NCBI GenBank assembly: GCA_035403465.1
Contig: DAONFG010000013.1
Span: 3,953-67,952 of the forward strand
Direction: 5' to 3'
Length of the DNA: 64,000 nucleotides
Source: JAAYBQ01 sp035403465
Lineage (GTDB): Bacteria > Spirochaetota > UBA4802 > UBA5550
This document shows, in pieces, positions 45,356-53,466 of the stretch. The notes beneath the pieces were generated by a model. The model was not told where the DNA came from and did no database searches. It was given only the letters and a program-made list of their open reading frames with translations. A program made the translations under genes and the position numbers. Each line of letters begins with the position of its first letter. Within the stretch, counting starts at the first letter, position 1.

Positions 45356-45404
45356 TTATTAACAATATTGATGTTAATAAAAAAGATTGCACCTTTATTG
45401 TCAA
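45356..45404 (-). promoter_or_regulatory. promoter and overlapping palindrome of acyl-CoA dehydrogenase 2
   Basis: Minus-strand TTGACA (45404-45399), 17-base spacer, TTTATT (45381-45376). A perfect inverted repeat, TTATTAACA (45356-45364) and TGTTAATAA (45372-45380) around 7 bases, overlaps the -10. A TGACATGTCA palindrome lies at about 45344-45353. Confidence 0.6.
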
Positions 45405-45542
45405 TATTTTTGCGCCGTTTTTTATAACAAAATTCTCTTAAATGAAACATATTCCATAACCGGAACAAAAAACCTGATAATTATTTGACCTTGTATGCCG
45501 GTGATAAACATTGGATAAAAACCTGATTAAGGGAGTAAAAAT

Positions 45543-46697
45543 GTGAAAAAACAGGGACCAGAAGTATCAATTCCTGAACTTGACCAGATTCTTGAATCAT
45601 ATATAAAAAGCAGCCAGAACCTGAATTATGCCCTGAAAATAACAGGACATCCGGGCGTTGGAAAATCCGCCATTGTAAAACAGGTTGCAGACAGGCTTAA
45701 CTACTATTTTATCGATACACGCCTTGCGTTCAAGGAGAATGTAGACCTCGGGGGATACCCTGTACCTGACAGCGAATCAGGGCAGATGATATACTACAGG
45801 CCCAGGTTTATTCCGCCCGCTGCAGTTCCCGAAGGCTGTAACGGCATAGTATGGTTTCTTGATGAATCGAACAGGGCGCACCCCACAGTTATCCAGACCC
45901 TGTTCCAGATAATTACAGAGGGGAAATGCGGCGAACACAGCCTCCCCGGTAAAACCGCAATCATTCTTGCCGGTAACCTTGGAGACATGGACGGAACAAC
46001 AATCACTGACTTTGACGACTCTGCGCTTGATGGAAGGCTTGCGATCTTTCACCTTAAGCCTTCGGCAGAACACTGGCTGCCATGGGCCTACAGCCAGGGG
46101 ATCCACCCCTCGGTGATCCGGTACATCTCGATGTTCCCGGAAAAGCTGTGGGATGAACGCAACATCAATCCCAATCCGCGCGGCTGGCACCAGGTATCAG
46201 GCGCACTTATACACTCGTACAACCTTCCCGCAGAGGAAGCCTTCGCCGAATTCCTCGCTGGTGAAAATACAACCCTCGTCAAGCTTATAAGTACACTGCT
46301 CGGCGAAATAACAGCGCGGGATTTTATCATGCAGATCACTTCCCCCAGGATGATCACTTCACGTGATATCCTTGATGGATCAGCAGAAAAACTTGAACTG
46401 CTTAAAAACCGCGCCATCCCGTCCGAGGACCTGCTCTGGGCCCTGAACGGGACAATCGAAACCATGAGGGAGCTTGTCATACGCGAAAACGGGAACATTC
46501 CGGGCGCCAGTTTCGTGGAACTTGCGAACATGCTGAAATTCATTGCATACTCCCGCGGCGATATACGCATGACATACTTCTTCCTGCTGCTGAAGGAATG
46601 CGGTATATTCACCAGCATACCTGCAGCAGTTAAACTGGTCGATGACCAGGAGATGCGCATAGAACTGAAACAGAAGTTCGGGGAACTTCTTAAATAA
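45543..46697 (+). CDS. MoxR-type AAA+ ATPase
   Basis: The 384-aa protein starts at GTG 45543; the overlapping ATG at 45541 hits a stop at once. An AAGGGAG site precedes it. Walker A is GHPGVGKSAIV (Lys41). Walker B is IVWFLDESNRA (Asp107, Glu108). Sensor 1 is in ILAGNLGD (Asn145) and the likely arginine finger in SALDGRLAIF (Arg165). MoxR ATPases act as chaperones with VWA-domain partners to insert metals or remodel complexes. The VWA gene follows after 11 bp and a repeat protein gene after that. Confidence 0.9.
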   Translation: MKKQGPEVSIPELDQILESYIKSSQNLNYALKITGHPGVGKSAIVKQVADRLNYYFIDTRLAFKENVDLGGYPVPDSESGQMIYYRPRFIPPAAVPEGCNGIVWFLDESNRAHPTVIQTLFQIITEGKCGEHSLPGKTAIILAGNLGDMDGTTITDFDDSALDGRLAIFHLKPSAEHWLPWAYSQGIHPSVIRYISMFPEKLWDERNINPNPRGWHQVSGALIHSYNLPAEEAFAEFLAGENTTLVKLISTLLGEITARDFIMQITSPRMITSRDILDGSAEKLELLKNRAIPSEDLLWALNGTIETMRELVIRENGNIPGASFVELANMLKFIAYSRGDIRMTYFFLLLKECGIFTSIPAAVKLVDDQEMRIELKQKFGELLK

Positions 46698-46708
46698 AGG
46701 TACTCCCG

Positions 46709-48160
46709 ATGCAGAAAGTTGAAGATACAATCAGCGGTCTATGGAGAAAGAGCCGTTTCGCATCGTACTTCTACCACGGGATAGACCTTGCCGAATCCGG
46801 GGACTTACCCACTCTCGGGCTCATGGTCTACACGTCGCGCCTGACGCTCTTCTTTAACCCGGAATTCACATCGCAGCTTACAGTGGATGAACTTACCGGC
46901 CTGCTGGTCCATGAGATGCTTCATGTTGTCCTGAACCACGAGCACAGGGGTAACCGTGACCAGGACATCTACAAGCGCAACCTTGCACAGGACATGGTGA
47001 TAAACTCGTATTTAAAAGAGAACCGGAAAACCTTCTTTTCCCGGAAGAGCAGCTATATCCATGATACACCTGAACTTATCCTTCCCGCCGGACTCCCGGT
47101 AATCCCCGGAACTTTTTTCAGGGACACGGGAAACTATGACCCGGTCTGGGAGGATGTTTACTCATGGCTCAGGGAACAATCACGCGAAGAGATAAGGAAG
47201 TTCAGCTTTAATGAAAATGAAGAAGGTTCAGGAAATACCCTGGCGAATGTTGAACCCGGGATACGGCAGATGCAGCAGACCCTCAACAGCCTTGACCTGT
47301 CGTATAACACCGCGCCGGAACAGAACCTGTCATCGTTCAAAAAGAGGGACGCGCTGATATTCGAGAAGCCTGACGGCGACCCGCTATCCACTGGCGTGCA
47401 CATAATGAAGAACAGGAACGAAATCGATCCCTCATCAACAAGGCTCAACCACCTGATGCTCATGGCGGAAAAGGATGAACTCTGCAGGGAGGAGAGGATA
47501 TTCGGCGAAATACGCGGCCTTATCGAATCCGTAAAAAAAAGGGACATGTCGTGGTCTGAAAAAATCCGCACTATCGTTGATTCAACGTCACAGTCAGATG
47601 AATATGAATACACTTATCATAGGTTCAATAAACGCTATTTTTCACAGGGCATATACTCCCCCGGCAGATCCTTCAAATACAGAAACGTGCTCACTGTTGC
47701 CGTTGACGTATCGGGATCAATGGTTATGAAACCCGGCGACATTGAGGCTGCCTTTGGAATAATTGAAGACCTGCTCCCGCGCTTCAGGGTCTGCCTGCTG
47801 TGCATTGACGAAACAGTCTTTATACCAGAGAAGCAGGGTGATATGTTTACACGTTCAGCTGACAATGCAAAGCCATACGAATATAAAAAGGGTGACTGGC
47901 GCTTTATAAAAACCGGCAGCAGCGGAACAACATACTTTGAACCTCTTTTCAACACATTCATGCAGGGCCACAGGGAACTGCTCATTGTTATCACTGACGG
48001 ATTCATCTATGACCTTGACAGGCTCCGGAAATATCACAACACTCTCTGGCTCATAAGCGAACACAGGGATGAACCGTTCACACCGGCATTCGGCAGGATT
48101 GTGAAGATAGAATCAGTAAAACCTGCCGGACTTCACCTGAATCCGGGGAATGCAGTATGA
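46709..48160 (+). CDS. DUF2201-type protein: HExxH domain plus VWA
   Basis: In this 483-aa protein the N-terminal part carries a metallopeptidase-like motif, HEMLHVVLNHEHR (His68-Glu69, His72, His77). The central, low-complexity linker (about 160-270) is polar. The C-terminal VWA-like domain starts about residue 325 with the MIDAS VDVSGSM (Asp333, Ser335, Ser337) and SSGTTYFEPLF. This is the DUF2201 layout, usually paired with a MoxR ATPase. Whether the zinc site is catalytic is not known. Its stop overlaps the next gene by 4 bp, so all three genes are translated together. Confidence 0.85.
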   Translation: MQKVEDTISGLWRKSRFASYFYHGIDLAESGDLPTLGLMVYTSRLTLFFNPEFTSQLTVDELTGLLVHEMLHVVLNHEHRGNRDQDIYKRNLAQDMVINSYLKENRKTFFSRKSSYIHDTPELILPAGLPVIPGTFFRDTGNYDPVWEDVYSWLREQSREEIRKFSFNENEEGSGNTLANVEPGIRQMQQTLNSLDLSYNTAPEQNLSSFKKRDALIFEKPDGDPLSTGVHIMKNRNEIDPSSTRLNHLMLMAEKDELCREERIFGEIRGLIESVKKRDMSWSEKIRTIVDSTSQSDEYEYTYHRFNKRYFSQGIYSPGRSFKYRNVLTVAVDVSGSMVMKPGDIEAAFGIIEDLLPRFRVCLLCIDETVFIPEKQGDMFTRSADNAKPYEYKKGDWRFIKTGSSGTTYFEPLFNTFMQGHRELLIVITDGFIYDLDRLRKYHNTLWLISEHRDEPFTPAFGRIVKIESVKPAGLHLNPGNAV

Positions 48161-48858
48161 CAGAACCAAAGACAGCAATGAATGAACTTTACGCAGCAGG
48201 CCTTGAATCCGGCGCAGACCTTGAATTCCTGAGCCGCGCATTGATAGTTTCAGGCGACGCGGAACATATCTTCCTTGCAGGTAAAAACTGGAAGAGCTTT
48301 GACTACAATGCGGGCCTGGAAAAACTTTTTGACTCAGGAAATAATGAACTGGTACACAAGGCCGGAATATTCTGGACTTCATTTGATTATGATGCCGGCA
48401 TGGATTTCCTTGCGCACCGTGGCAACGCAGACTACATATACCGCGCAGGCCGCTTCTGGCCGGGTTACAATCACGATTTCGGCCTTGAACTGCTTGGCAG
48501 AATGAAGAGCGCTAAGTTTATCTACTACGCAGGCAAGGAATGGAAAAAGTTTAATTTCACAAGGGGATTTGAACTGCTGATGGAAACGGATTCAGCGGAG
48601 TTTACATTCTACGCAGGGGCATACTGGAAGGAATTCGATTTCAGCAGGGGCTTCACGAAGCTGTTTTCGCTTGGTGTTCCTGAATACATCTACAGGGCCG
48701 GGACGCTATGGCGCGTGTTTGATTACGCTGCCGCGTGGCGCATGCTTGAAATTCTTGTTACAAGCGGTGAAGAGTGGCGGGGAAGGGCATTTGCGAATAA
48801 CAGGTGGAAACCGGAACTTATAAAAATATGGGACACACTGTGGCTTGAACAGGTTTAA
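48157..48858 (+). CDS. 28-residue tandem-repeat protein of the MoxR-VWA operon
   Basis: The 233-aa protein overlaps the VWA gene by 4 bp (ATGA). Residues 35-202 are six units of exactly 28 residues: 35-62, 63-90, 91-118, 119-146, 147-174 and 175-202. The consensus is A-E-Y-I-Y-x-A-G-x-x-W-x-x-F-D-Y-x-x-G, with a leucine-rich end. The AG, the W six residues after the A and the aromatic at position 12 recur in all six or nearly all. There is no signal peptide. It looks like a two-helix solenoid and may be the third, substrate- or scaffold-binding component. I cannot name the family. Confidence 0.7.
   Translation: MTEPKTAMNELYAAGLESGADLEFLSRALIVSGDAEHIFLAGKNWKSFDYNAGLEKLFDSGNNELVHKAGIFWTSFDYDAGMDFLAHRGNADYIYRAGRFWPGYNHDFGLELLGRMKSAKFIYYAGKEWKKFNFTRGFELLMETDSAEFTFYAGAYWKEFDFSRGFTKLFSLGVPEYIYRAGTLWRVFDYAAAWRMLEILVTSGEEWRGRAFANNRWKPELIKIWDTLWLEQV
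48259..48762 (+). repeat. six tandem 84-bp coding units (28 residues each)
   Basis: In-frame repeats with no length variation. The bases have diverged while the W, AG and FD/FN positions are kept, so the repeats are old and under selection at the protein level. Confidence 0.75.
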
Positions 48859-48881
48859 GAGACTGCCCTTAATGTATACAA

Positions 48882-49004
48882 TGTCATCACGAGGAGACCG
48901 AAGGTCGACGTGGTGATCTGTTTTGCCCGGTTATAGCGTCATGTGACTTCAACGGTTTAAATAAACATTGTTTATTCAATACAGATTGCCACGGCGCAAT
49001 GACG
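48882..49004. repeat. inverted-repeat element (GTCATTGCGAGGAG-like family)
   Basis: The left end carries GTCATCACGAGGAG and GTGGTGATCTGT. The right end carries ACAGATTGCCACGG and CGCAATGAC in the opposite sense. This resembles a widespread small intergenic repeat. It lies between convergent genes and its right end approaches the FecR gene's stop. Confidence 0.6.
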
Positions 49005-49036
49005 TTTACTTTCAGGACAGCCTCTTTAACTCCATG

Positions 49037-49963
49037 CTACTTGTTCAGTGTGGAATCGAATTTCTTTATTTCCGGCTTAACGCTCTTTACGTCTGTCTTC
49101 TCGAAATTCTGGACAGCATCTTTCTGCTCATCCTTCTTTGCTTCCACGTCTCCCTTTATCTGCTCCTGCTGGCCCTTGATGTCATCCTTGATTGCCTGGA
49201 TGTTCGCCTGGTCTTTTGCCTTCTGGTCCTCGACAGCCTGTTTATTCTTTGCTTTCTCATCAACAACAGCCTGCCTGATCTCCTCTCTCTGCTCTTCGAA
49301 TCTGCGTCTTATATCCTCGCGGATAACTTTAATGTCATCCTTGATCTTCTGGATGTTGGCGCGGTTCTGTTCTTTAAGGTCTGCAACACTTATAGGTTTA
49401 CCCTTTTCAATATTGGCCTCTTTACCGGCTTCAACCTCTTTGTATGTGCTGTCATCGCTTCCAGATTCTTTAACTACAACCACACCATCTATACAGGCTA
49501 CATTGCTCTTGCCCTCATCCTCTGAAACAAGAAACTCTGTTCCACGGACACCCGCAACAGATGTCGGTGTTGTAACCTTGAACTTCTCGCCGTCAACCAG
49601 CTTGCGAGTAACCTTGGAAAACATTTTACCGTTTTCAACATAGAACTCGGAGTTTTCCCTGTTATTTGCCACATTCCTTACAAGTTCTGTCATAACAACA
49701 CTGCTGTTCTCAAGGATCCTTACAACATTAGTGCCGAAATAGATATCAACAACTGCCTTAGGCCCTGTTTTAATAGTCATACCCTGTTTGACTGCATCGC
49801 CGATCTTTGCAGCTGCGGTCTGTCCGCCAGCCACGATTTTTACATCACCAGCCATAAAGTTAATCAGTCCTTCATAATTAACAGTAGTAACCTGATCTTT
49901 TTTGCAGGAGATAAATCCAAGCACTGCCGCCAGCAGTACAGCAACAACGGTTATTTTTTTCAC
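49037..49963 (-). CDS. FecR-domain lipoprotein with charged coiled-coil tail
   Basis: The protein is 308 aa from GTG 49963 with a perfect GGAGG site. The long upstream extension in this frame has no start signal. A lipoprotein signal peptide ends at ISC (residue about 18). The FecR domain (about 25-135) shows GDVKIVAGGQTAAAKIGD, the IKTGPKAVVDIYF segment and TPTSVAGVRGTEF. The remaining ~120 residues are a repetitive lysine/glutamate coiled-coil (IKDDIK, RRRFEEQREEIR). FecR domains here are usually ligand- or scaffold-like, not linked to iron. The surface or periplasmic role is unknown. Confidence 0.8.
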   Translation of the reverse strand: MKKITVVAVLLAAVLGFISCKKDQVTTVNYEGLINFMAGDVKIVAGGQTAAAKIGDAVKQGMTIKTGPKAVVDIYFGTNVVRILENSSVVMTELVRNVANNRENSEFYVENGKMFSKVTRKLVDGEKFKVTTPTSVAGVRGTEFLVSEDEGKSNVACIDGVVVVKESGSDDSTYKEVEAGKEANIEKGKPISVADLKEQNRANIQKIKDDIKVIREDIRRRFEEQREEIRQAVVDEKAKNKQAVEDQKAKDQANIQAIKDDIKGQQEQIKGDVEAKKDEQKDAVQNFEKTDVKSVKPEIKKFDSTLNK

Positions 49964-50072
49964 AACATCCTCCAGATTTTGCTTCGTGATTTGATTGGTA
50001 TCTGCAGCTGTATCCCGTTCTGCATTTATCATTCGAAGTATATGTCCACGGTTTAGTGCTGCATACACTGTT

Positions 50073-50101
50073 TTTATAAATGCATAAATCAGAAACTGCA
50101 A
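50073..50101 (-). promoter_or_regulatory. sigma70-like promoter of the FecR lipoprotein gene
   Basis: Minus-strand TTGCAG (50101-50096) and TATAAA (50078-50073), spacer 17. This leaves a 5' leader of about 100 bases. Confidence 0.6.
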
Positions 50102-50256
50102 TGATATACAAATTATTATCAAATATCAGGAAATCAACCCTATTTTCAGCATTTTTTTTAAAACAGGGCGCTTTAAACGCTGTAAGCCATAAAAAATTTT
50201 CACTTTTTGCTCCTCTGAAGCGTAGTAAATGTAAATACACCCGAAAAGGAGGACTT

Positions 50257-50604
50257 ATGCTGAACTACGCAGCAGCAACGATTGAAGGATTTGTTACCCA
50301 CGATCCCCAGGTTAAAAAAACCAAGACAGGGAAATCCGTGTGTACATTTGCCCTGGCCATCAATCATTATTCAAAGAACGATGAAGCGCCCAAGGTTTCG
50401 TTCATCGATGTAGAGACATGGGAAAAAATCGCGGAGATCTGCTCAAAAAACATTAAGAAAGGTAAAAGGATTATGGTCATCGGATCACTTAAGCAGGACA
50501 GGTGGGAGGATGACAAGGGCAAGGTGCAATCAAGGCTGAAGATCATAGGGAGTGAGATCAGGTTTCTTGAATCACTTAAGAGTACAGCAGAGGCGGCGGT
50601 TTAA
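50257..50604 (+). CDS. ssb: single-stranded DNA-binding protein, short form
   Basis: The protein is 115 aa from ATG 50257 with a perfect AAAAGGAGG site. The OB-fold signature runs AATIEGFVTHDPQVKKTKTG, with FIDVETWEKIAE and GSLKQDRWEDDKGK later. The length covers the OB fold only. The disordered linker and acidic tip (DDDIPF-like) that recruit repair proteins are absent; the protein ends in SLKSTAEAAV. It may be a secondary SSB, or the main SSB of an organism with an unusual C-terminus. Confidence 0.85.
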   Translation: MLNYAAATIEGFVTHDPQVKKTKTGKSVCTFALAINHYSKNDEAPKVSFIDVETWEKIAEICSKNIKKGKRIMVIGSLKQDRWEDDKGKVQSRLKIIGSEIRFLESLKSTAEAAV

Positions 50605-50616
50605 GCCGCCCTGCTG
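50585..50616. terminator. hairpin across the ssb stop codon
   Basis: CAGCAG (50585-50590) pairs with CTGCTG (50611-50616), and GGCGG (50592-50596) with CCGCC (50606-50610), with one bulged A. The convergent CoA-transferase gene ends at 50630. T-runs are weak on both strands. Confidence 0.5.
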
Positions 50617-50629
50617 TTAAGAATTTCTA

Positions 50630-52000
50630 TCAGAACGGCACTTTGTTTGTCCTTGACCAGATACCCATCTCCTGGGCTGACTTTATCAGGTCCTCCCTGA
50701 AGTCAGGGTGTGCGATGCTTATAAGGTTTTCAGCCCTTCCCCATACAGACCTGGCCTTCATGTTTACAGCACCATACTCTGTAACAAGATAGTGAACCAT
50801 TGAACGCGGTACAGTTACAACCGAGCCCGGAGTAAGAAGAGGCTTAATCCTGGACTTAATTTCACCTGTCTTCTTGTCTTTATAAGTGGACGTGAACGCA
50901 AGGAAGCTTTTACCGCCCTTTGAATGGAAAGCGCCTATAACGAAGTCAAGCTGACCGCCCGTACCCGAAATCTGCCTGAGGCCCGAAGTTTCGGAACAGA
51001 CCTGCGAGAGGAGGTCAACCTCAACTATATTATTTATTGAAACAACTTTGTCATTCTGTGCAACGAAATCCGGGTTATTAGTATGGTTAACCTTGCATGA
51101 TGCAAGACGCGGGTTATCATGGATAAAATCATAAGTCTCCCTTGTCCCCAGGCAGAAAGAAAAAGAACTCTTGTTGATATCAAAGCTCTTCATGGCGTTG
51201 GTAATCTTGCCGGCATTGTACAGGGTTACCATTGCATCACAGAACATCTCGCTCTGTACTCCAAGGTCTTTTACATCTGTATGGACAATCATTTCACCTA
51301 TAGTGTTGGGAAGTGTACCTATACCAAGCTGCAGACATGATCCGTTTTCAACGTGGGGTACTATAAACTCGGCAATTTTCTTTTCCGCGGGAGATGCCTC
51401 ACCCATTTTGGGTGTAGCGTACGGCGGTGTATTAGTCCCTTCGATGATAAAATCCACTTCGCTGATGTGGACATACTCGTCGTTTCCGCCCAGGCATCTG
51501 GGCATGTTCTCATTGACTTCAACAATTACTATGTCCGCCCAGAGTGCGATACCCCTGTTATGTGAATTACCCAGACCGAAGTTGAAACAGCCGTTCCTGT
51601 CCATTGGTGTAGTCTGAGCAACCCATATCGTCGGTTTAATATGATGAAGATCCCTGTGGTGATAGGCCAGGATTGTTGCCTCATGATAGTTGAAAGGCAG
51701 GTGGCATGTCAATCCCTTGTCCCCGGCCATCCTGTCGATAAGTGTATAATACCAGCTGAAGTACTGGAATGATTTCTGTTCAGGGTCATTCTGGACTACC
51801 TGCGGAAATGGCGGAACAGTACCTGTTCCCCTGATTGCCACATTCTGGACCTGGCCTACACGCTTGCCCAGCGCAACATCAAAATCAACCGGTTTTGTAG
51901 CAAACATACCGTAATCGATTATGTTATTCGATTGTACCAGATTTGCAGCAGCATCAGCTGTTAACAGCTTTCTTTTATATTCAGCTAAATATGTGTTCAT
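50630..52000 (-). CDS. CoA-transferase (butyryl-CoA:acetate / 4-hydroxybutyrate CoA-transferase type)
   Basis: This 456-aa protein belongs to the acetyl-CoA hydrolase/transferase family. The active-site glutamate is probably in LGVQSEMFCDA. Other family marks are LGIGTLPNTIGEMIV and ETSGLRQISGTGGQLDFV with GGKSFLAF near the C-terminus. It moves CoA between acyl-CoA and a carboxylic acid such as acetate. Together with the acyl-CoA dehydrogenases it suggests fatty-acid oxidation or a butyrate-type fermentation; this is inference. The GGGGGATG site supports ATG 52000. Confidence 0.85.
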   Translation of the reverse strand: MNTYLAEYKRKLLTADAAANLVQSNNIIDYGMFATKPVDFDVALGKRVGQVQNVAIRGTGTVPPFPQVVQNDPEQKSFQYFSWYYTLIDRMAGDKGLTCHLPFNYHEATILAYHHRDLHHIKPTIWVAQTTPMDRNGCFNFGLGNSHNRGIALWADIVIVEVNENMPRCLGGNDEYVHISEVDFIIEGTNTPPYATPKMGEASPAEKKIAEFIVPHVENGSCLQLGIGTLPNTIGEMIVHTDVKDLGVQSEMFCDAMVTLYNAGKITNAMKSFDINKSSFSFCLGTRETYDFIHDNPRLASCKVNHTNNPDFVAQNDKVVSINNIVEVDLLSQVCSETSGLRQISGTGGQLDFVIGAFHSKGGKSFLAFTSTYKDKKTGEIKSRIKPLLTPGSVVTVPRSMVHYLVTEYGAVNMKARSVWGRAENLISIAHPDFREDLIKSAQEMGIWSRTNKVPF

Positions 52001-52043
52001 GGTTCATCCCCCATTTACAATAAATTTTTTATATTTAAAAACA

Positions 52044-52056
52044 TGTAAATTTTACA
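52044..52056. promoter_or_regulatory. TGTAAA-T-TTTACA palindrome upstream of the CoA-transferase
   Basis: Perfect 6-1-6 palindrome 44 bp upstream of the CoA-transferase start. It overlaps a possible minus-strand -35 (TGTAAA). Confidence 0.35.
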
Positions 52057-52165
52057 ATTTCTGGAAATTATTAGCAAGGGCGCATGTTGTTAAATCCGCG
52101 TGCACCTATATATAAAAAATTTGTAGTTAAATATACCACAATAAGCATATTTTGTAAGTCGGGGA

Positions 52166-52197
52166 TTTCCGGATACCCTGATCCCGGTATCCGGAAA
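52166..52197 (-). terminator. strong hairpin just past hisS
   Basis: TTTCCGGATACC (52166-52177) and GGTATCCGGAAA (52186-52197) form a 12-bp perfect stem with an 8-base loop, 7 bp after the hisS stop. No T-run follows, so it may end transcription with help or protect the 3' end. Confidence 0.5.
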
Positions 52198-52203
52198 CAT
52201 CAA

Positions 52204-53451
52204 TTACCTGCGGGAAATTATATAGTCATCAATCCTTGTGAATTCGACCTCCTCCTGGAGGCCGCTCGAAAGATTTTTTACCGATGCTTTTCCCGATGCA
52301 AGTTCATTATCACCGATAATAAGCGCATAAACGGCATGTTCCCTGTCTGCCCTTTTCATCTGGGACTTAAATCCCTTGACCTCTGGATCTATATCTGCAG
52401 AGATTCCTTTGGACCGTAGTATATACACAAGCTCAACGCCTTTGACAAGCGACGCGCCCCCTGAATGCATAATGAAGCACTCGGGACCTGACTGCGGGAC
52501 CTGTGTCCCCTCGATCAGCAGGTTGATCCTTTCCATCCCTGCGGCAAATCCCACACCGGGAGTTGGCTTACCTTCAAACTGCTCAACCAGGTAATCGTAG
52601 CGCCCTCCGCCCGCAAATGCGCTCTGGCTGCCCAGCCGGTCAGAAACAAATTCAAAAGTAGTCTTTGTATAATAGTCAAGGCCCCTGACCATGTGCGGGT
52701 CCTCTTCGTATTTTATACCTTCAAGGTCAAGGTATTCCTTTACCTTCGCGTAGTGCGTACTGCATTCACCGCAGAGATAGTCCCTTATGACCGGGGCATT
52801 ATCCTTGAGTGCAGCGCACGACTGGTTCTTGCAGTCAAGCAGCCGGAGCGGATTCGTTTCGAAACGCCTTTTACAGTCCGGGCAAAGCTGCTGGAAATTA
52901 TTTTTATAATATTCTTTAAGTTTAATAATGTATTCCCTGCGGCAGTCTTTGCAGCCTATTGAGTTCAGGTGTATACTGAACAGTCCCACACCCGCTTCTG
53001 TGGCGATCCGGTTCACAACGGATATAATCTCGCTGTCATAGTACGGGTCGGAGCTGCCGAATATTTCTGCCCCGAACTGGTTGAACTGCCTGAGCCTCCC
53101 CTTCTGCGGTTTCTCGGCCCTGAACATGGGACCGTAATAGAAAAACTTGCAGAGCGAGAGCCGGTTGTACTCCCCGTTCTCCACGTAGGCACGTACCACG
53201 CCCGCTGTACCTTCAGGACGCAGTGTAAGGCTCCTGCCCCCGCGGTCTTCAAACGTGAACATCTCCTTTGATACTATATCCGTATCAGCTCCTATGCCCC
53301 TGGAAAAGACCTCTGTGAATTCCATGACCGGGACAATCAGCTCCCTGTAATTAAATCTCCTGAACACGCTTATTGCAGTATCCTTTACAAAATTCCAGCG
53401 GTCGCTCCTGTCAGGAAAAATATCTTCAACACCCGGAGGTTTGGTTATCAT
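52204..53451 (-). CDS. hisS: histidyl-tRNA synthetase
   Basis: In this 415-aa class II synthetase, motif 2 is LTLRPEGTAGVVRA and the RLRQFNQFGAEIFG segment follows. The histidine-specific GLDYYTKTTFEF and motif 3 region GVGFAAGMERI are present. A cysteine-rich insertion (about 160-230, with LCPDCKRRF, LDCKNQSC and LCGECS) is of the zinc-ribbon kind found in some bacterial HisRS. The anticodon domain is at the C-terminus. It is the last gene of the run starting at 58559. Confidence 0.95.
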   Translation of the reverse strand: MITKPPGVEDIFPDRSDRWNFVKDTAISVFRRFNYRELIVPVMEFTEVFSRGIGADTDIVSKEMFTFEDRGGRSLTLRPEGTAGVVRAYVENGEYNRLSLCKFFYYGPMFRAEKPQKGRLRQFNQFGAEIFGSSDPYYDSEIISVVNRIATEAGVGLFSIHLNSIGCKDCRREYIIKLKEYYKNNFQQLCPDCKRRFETNPLRLLDCKNQSCAALKDNAPVIRDYLCGECSTHYAKVKEYLDLEGIKYEEDPHMVRGLDYYTKTTFEFVSDRLGSQSAFAGGGRYDYLVEQFEGKPTPGVGFAAGMERINLLIEGTQVPQSGPECFIMHSGGASLVKGVELVYILRSKGISADIDPEVKGFKSQMKRADREHAVYALIIGDNELASGKASVKNLSSGLQEEVEFTRIDDYIISRR

Positions 53452-53466
53452 CTATATGCTCCTCTG

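Noticed and set aside
48968..49643. Plus-strand frames opposite the FecR gene
   Set aside because: Leucine/serine/cysteine-rich antisense shadows of a lysine/glutamate-rich coiled-coil.
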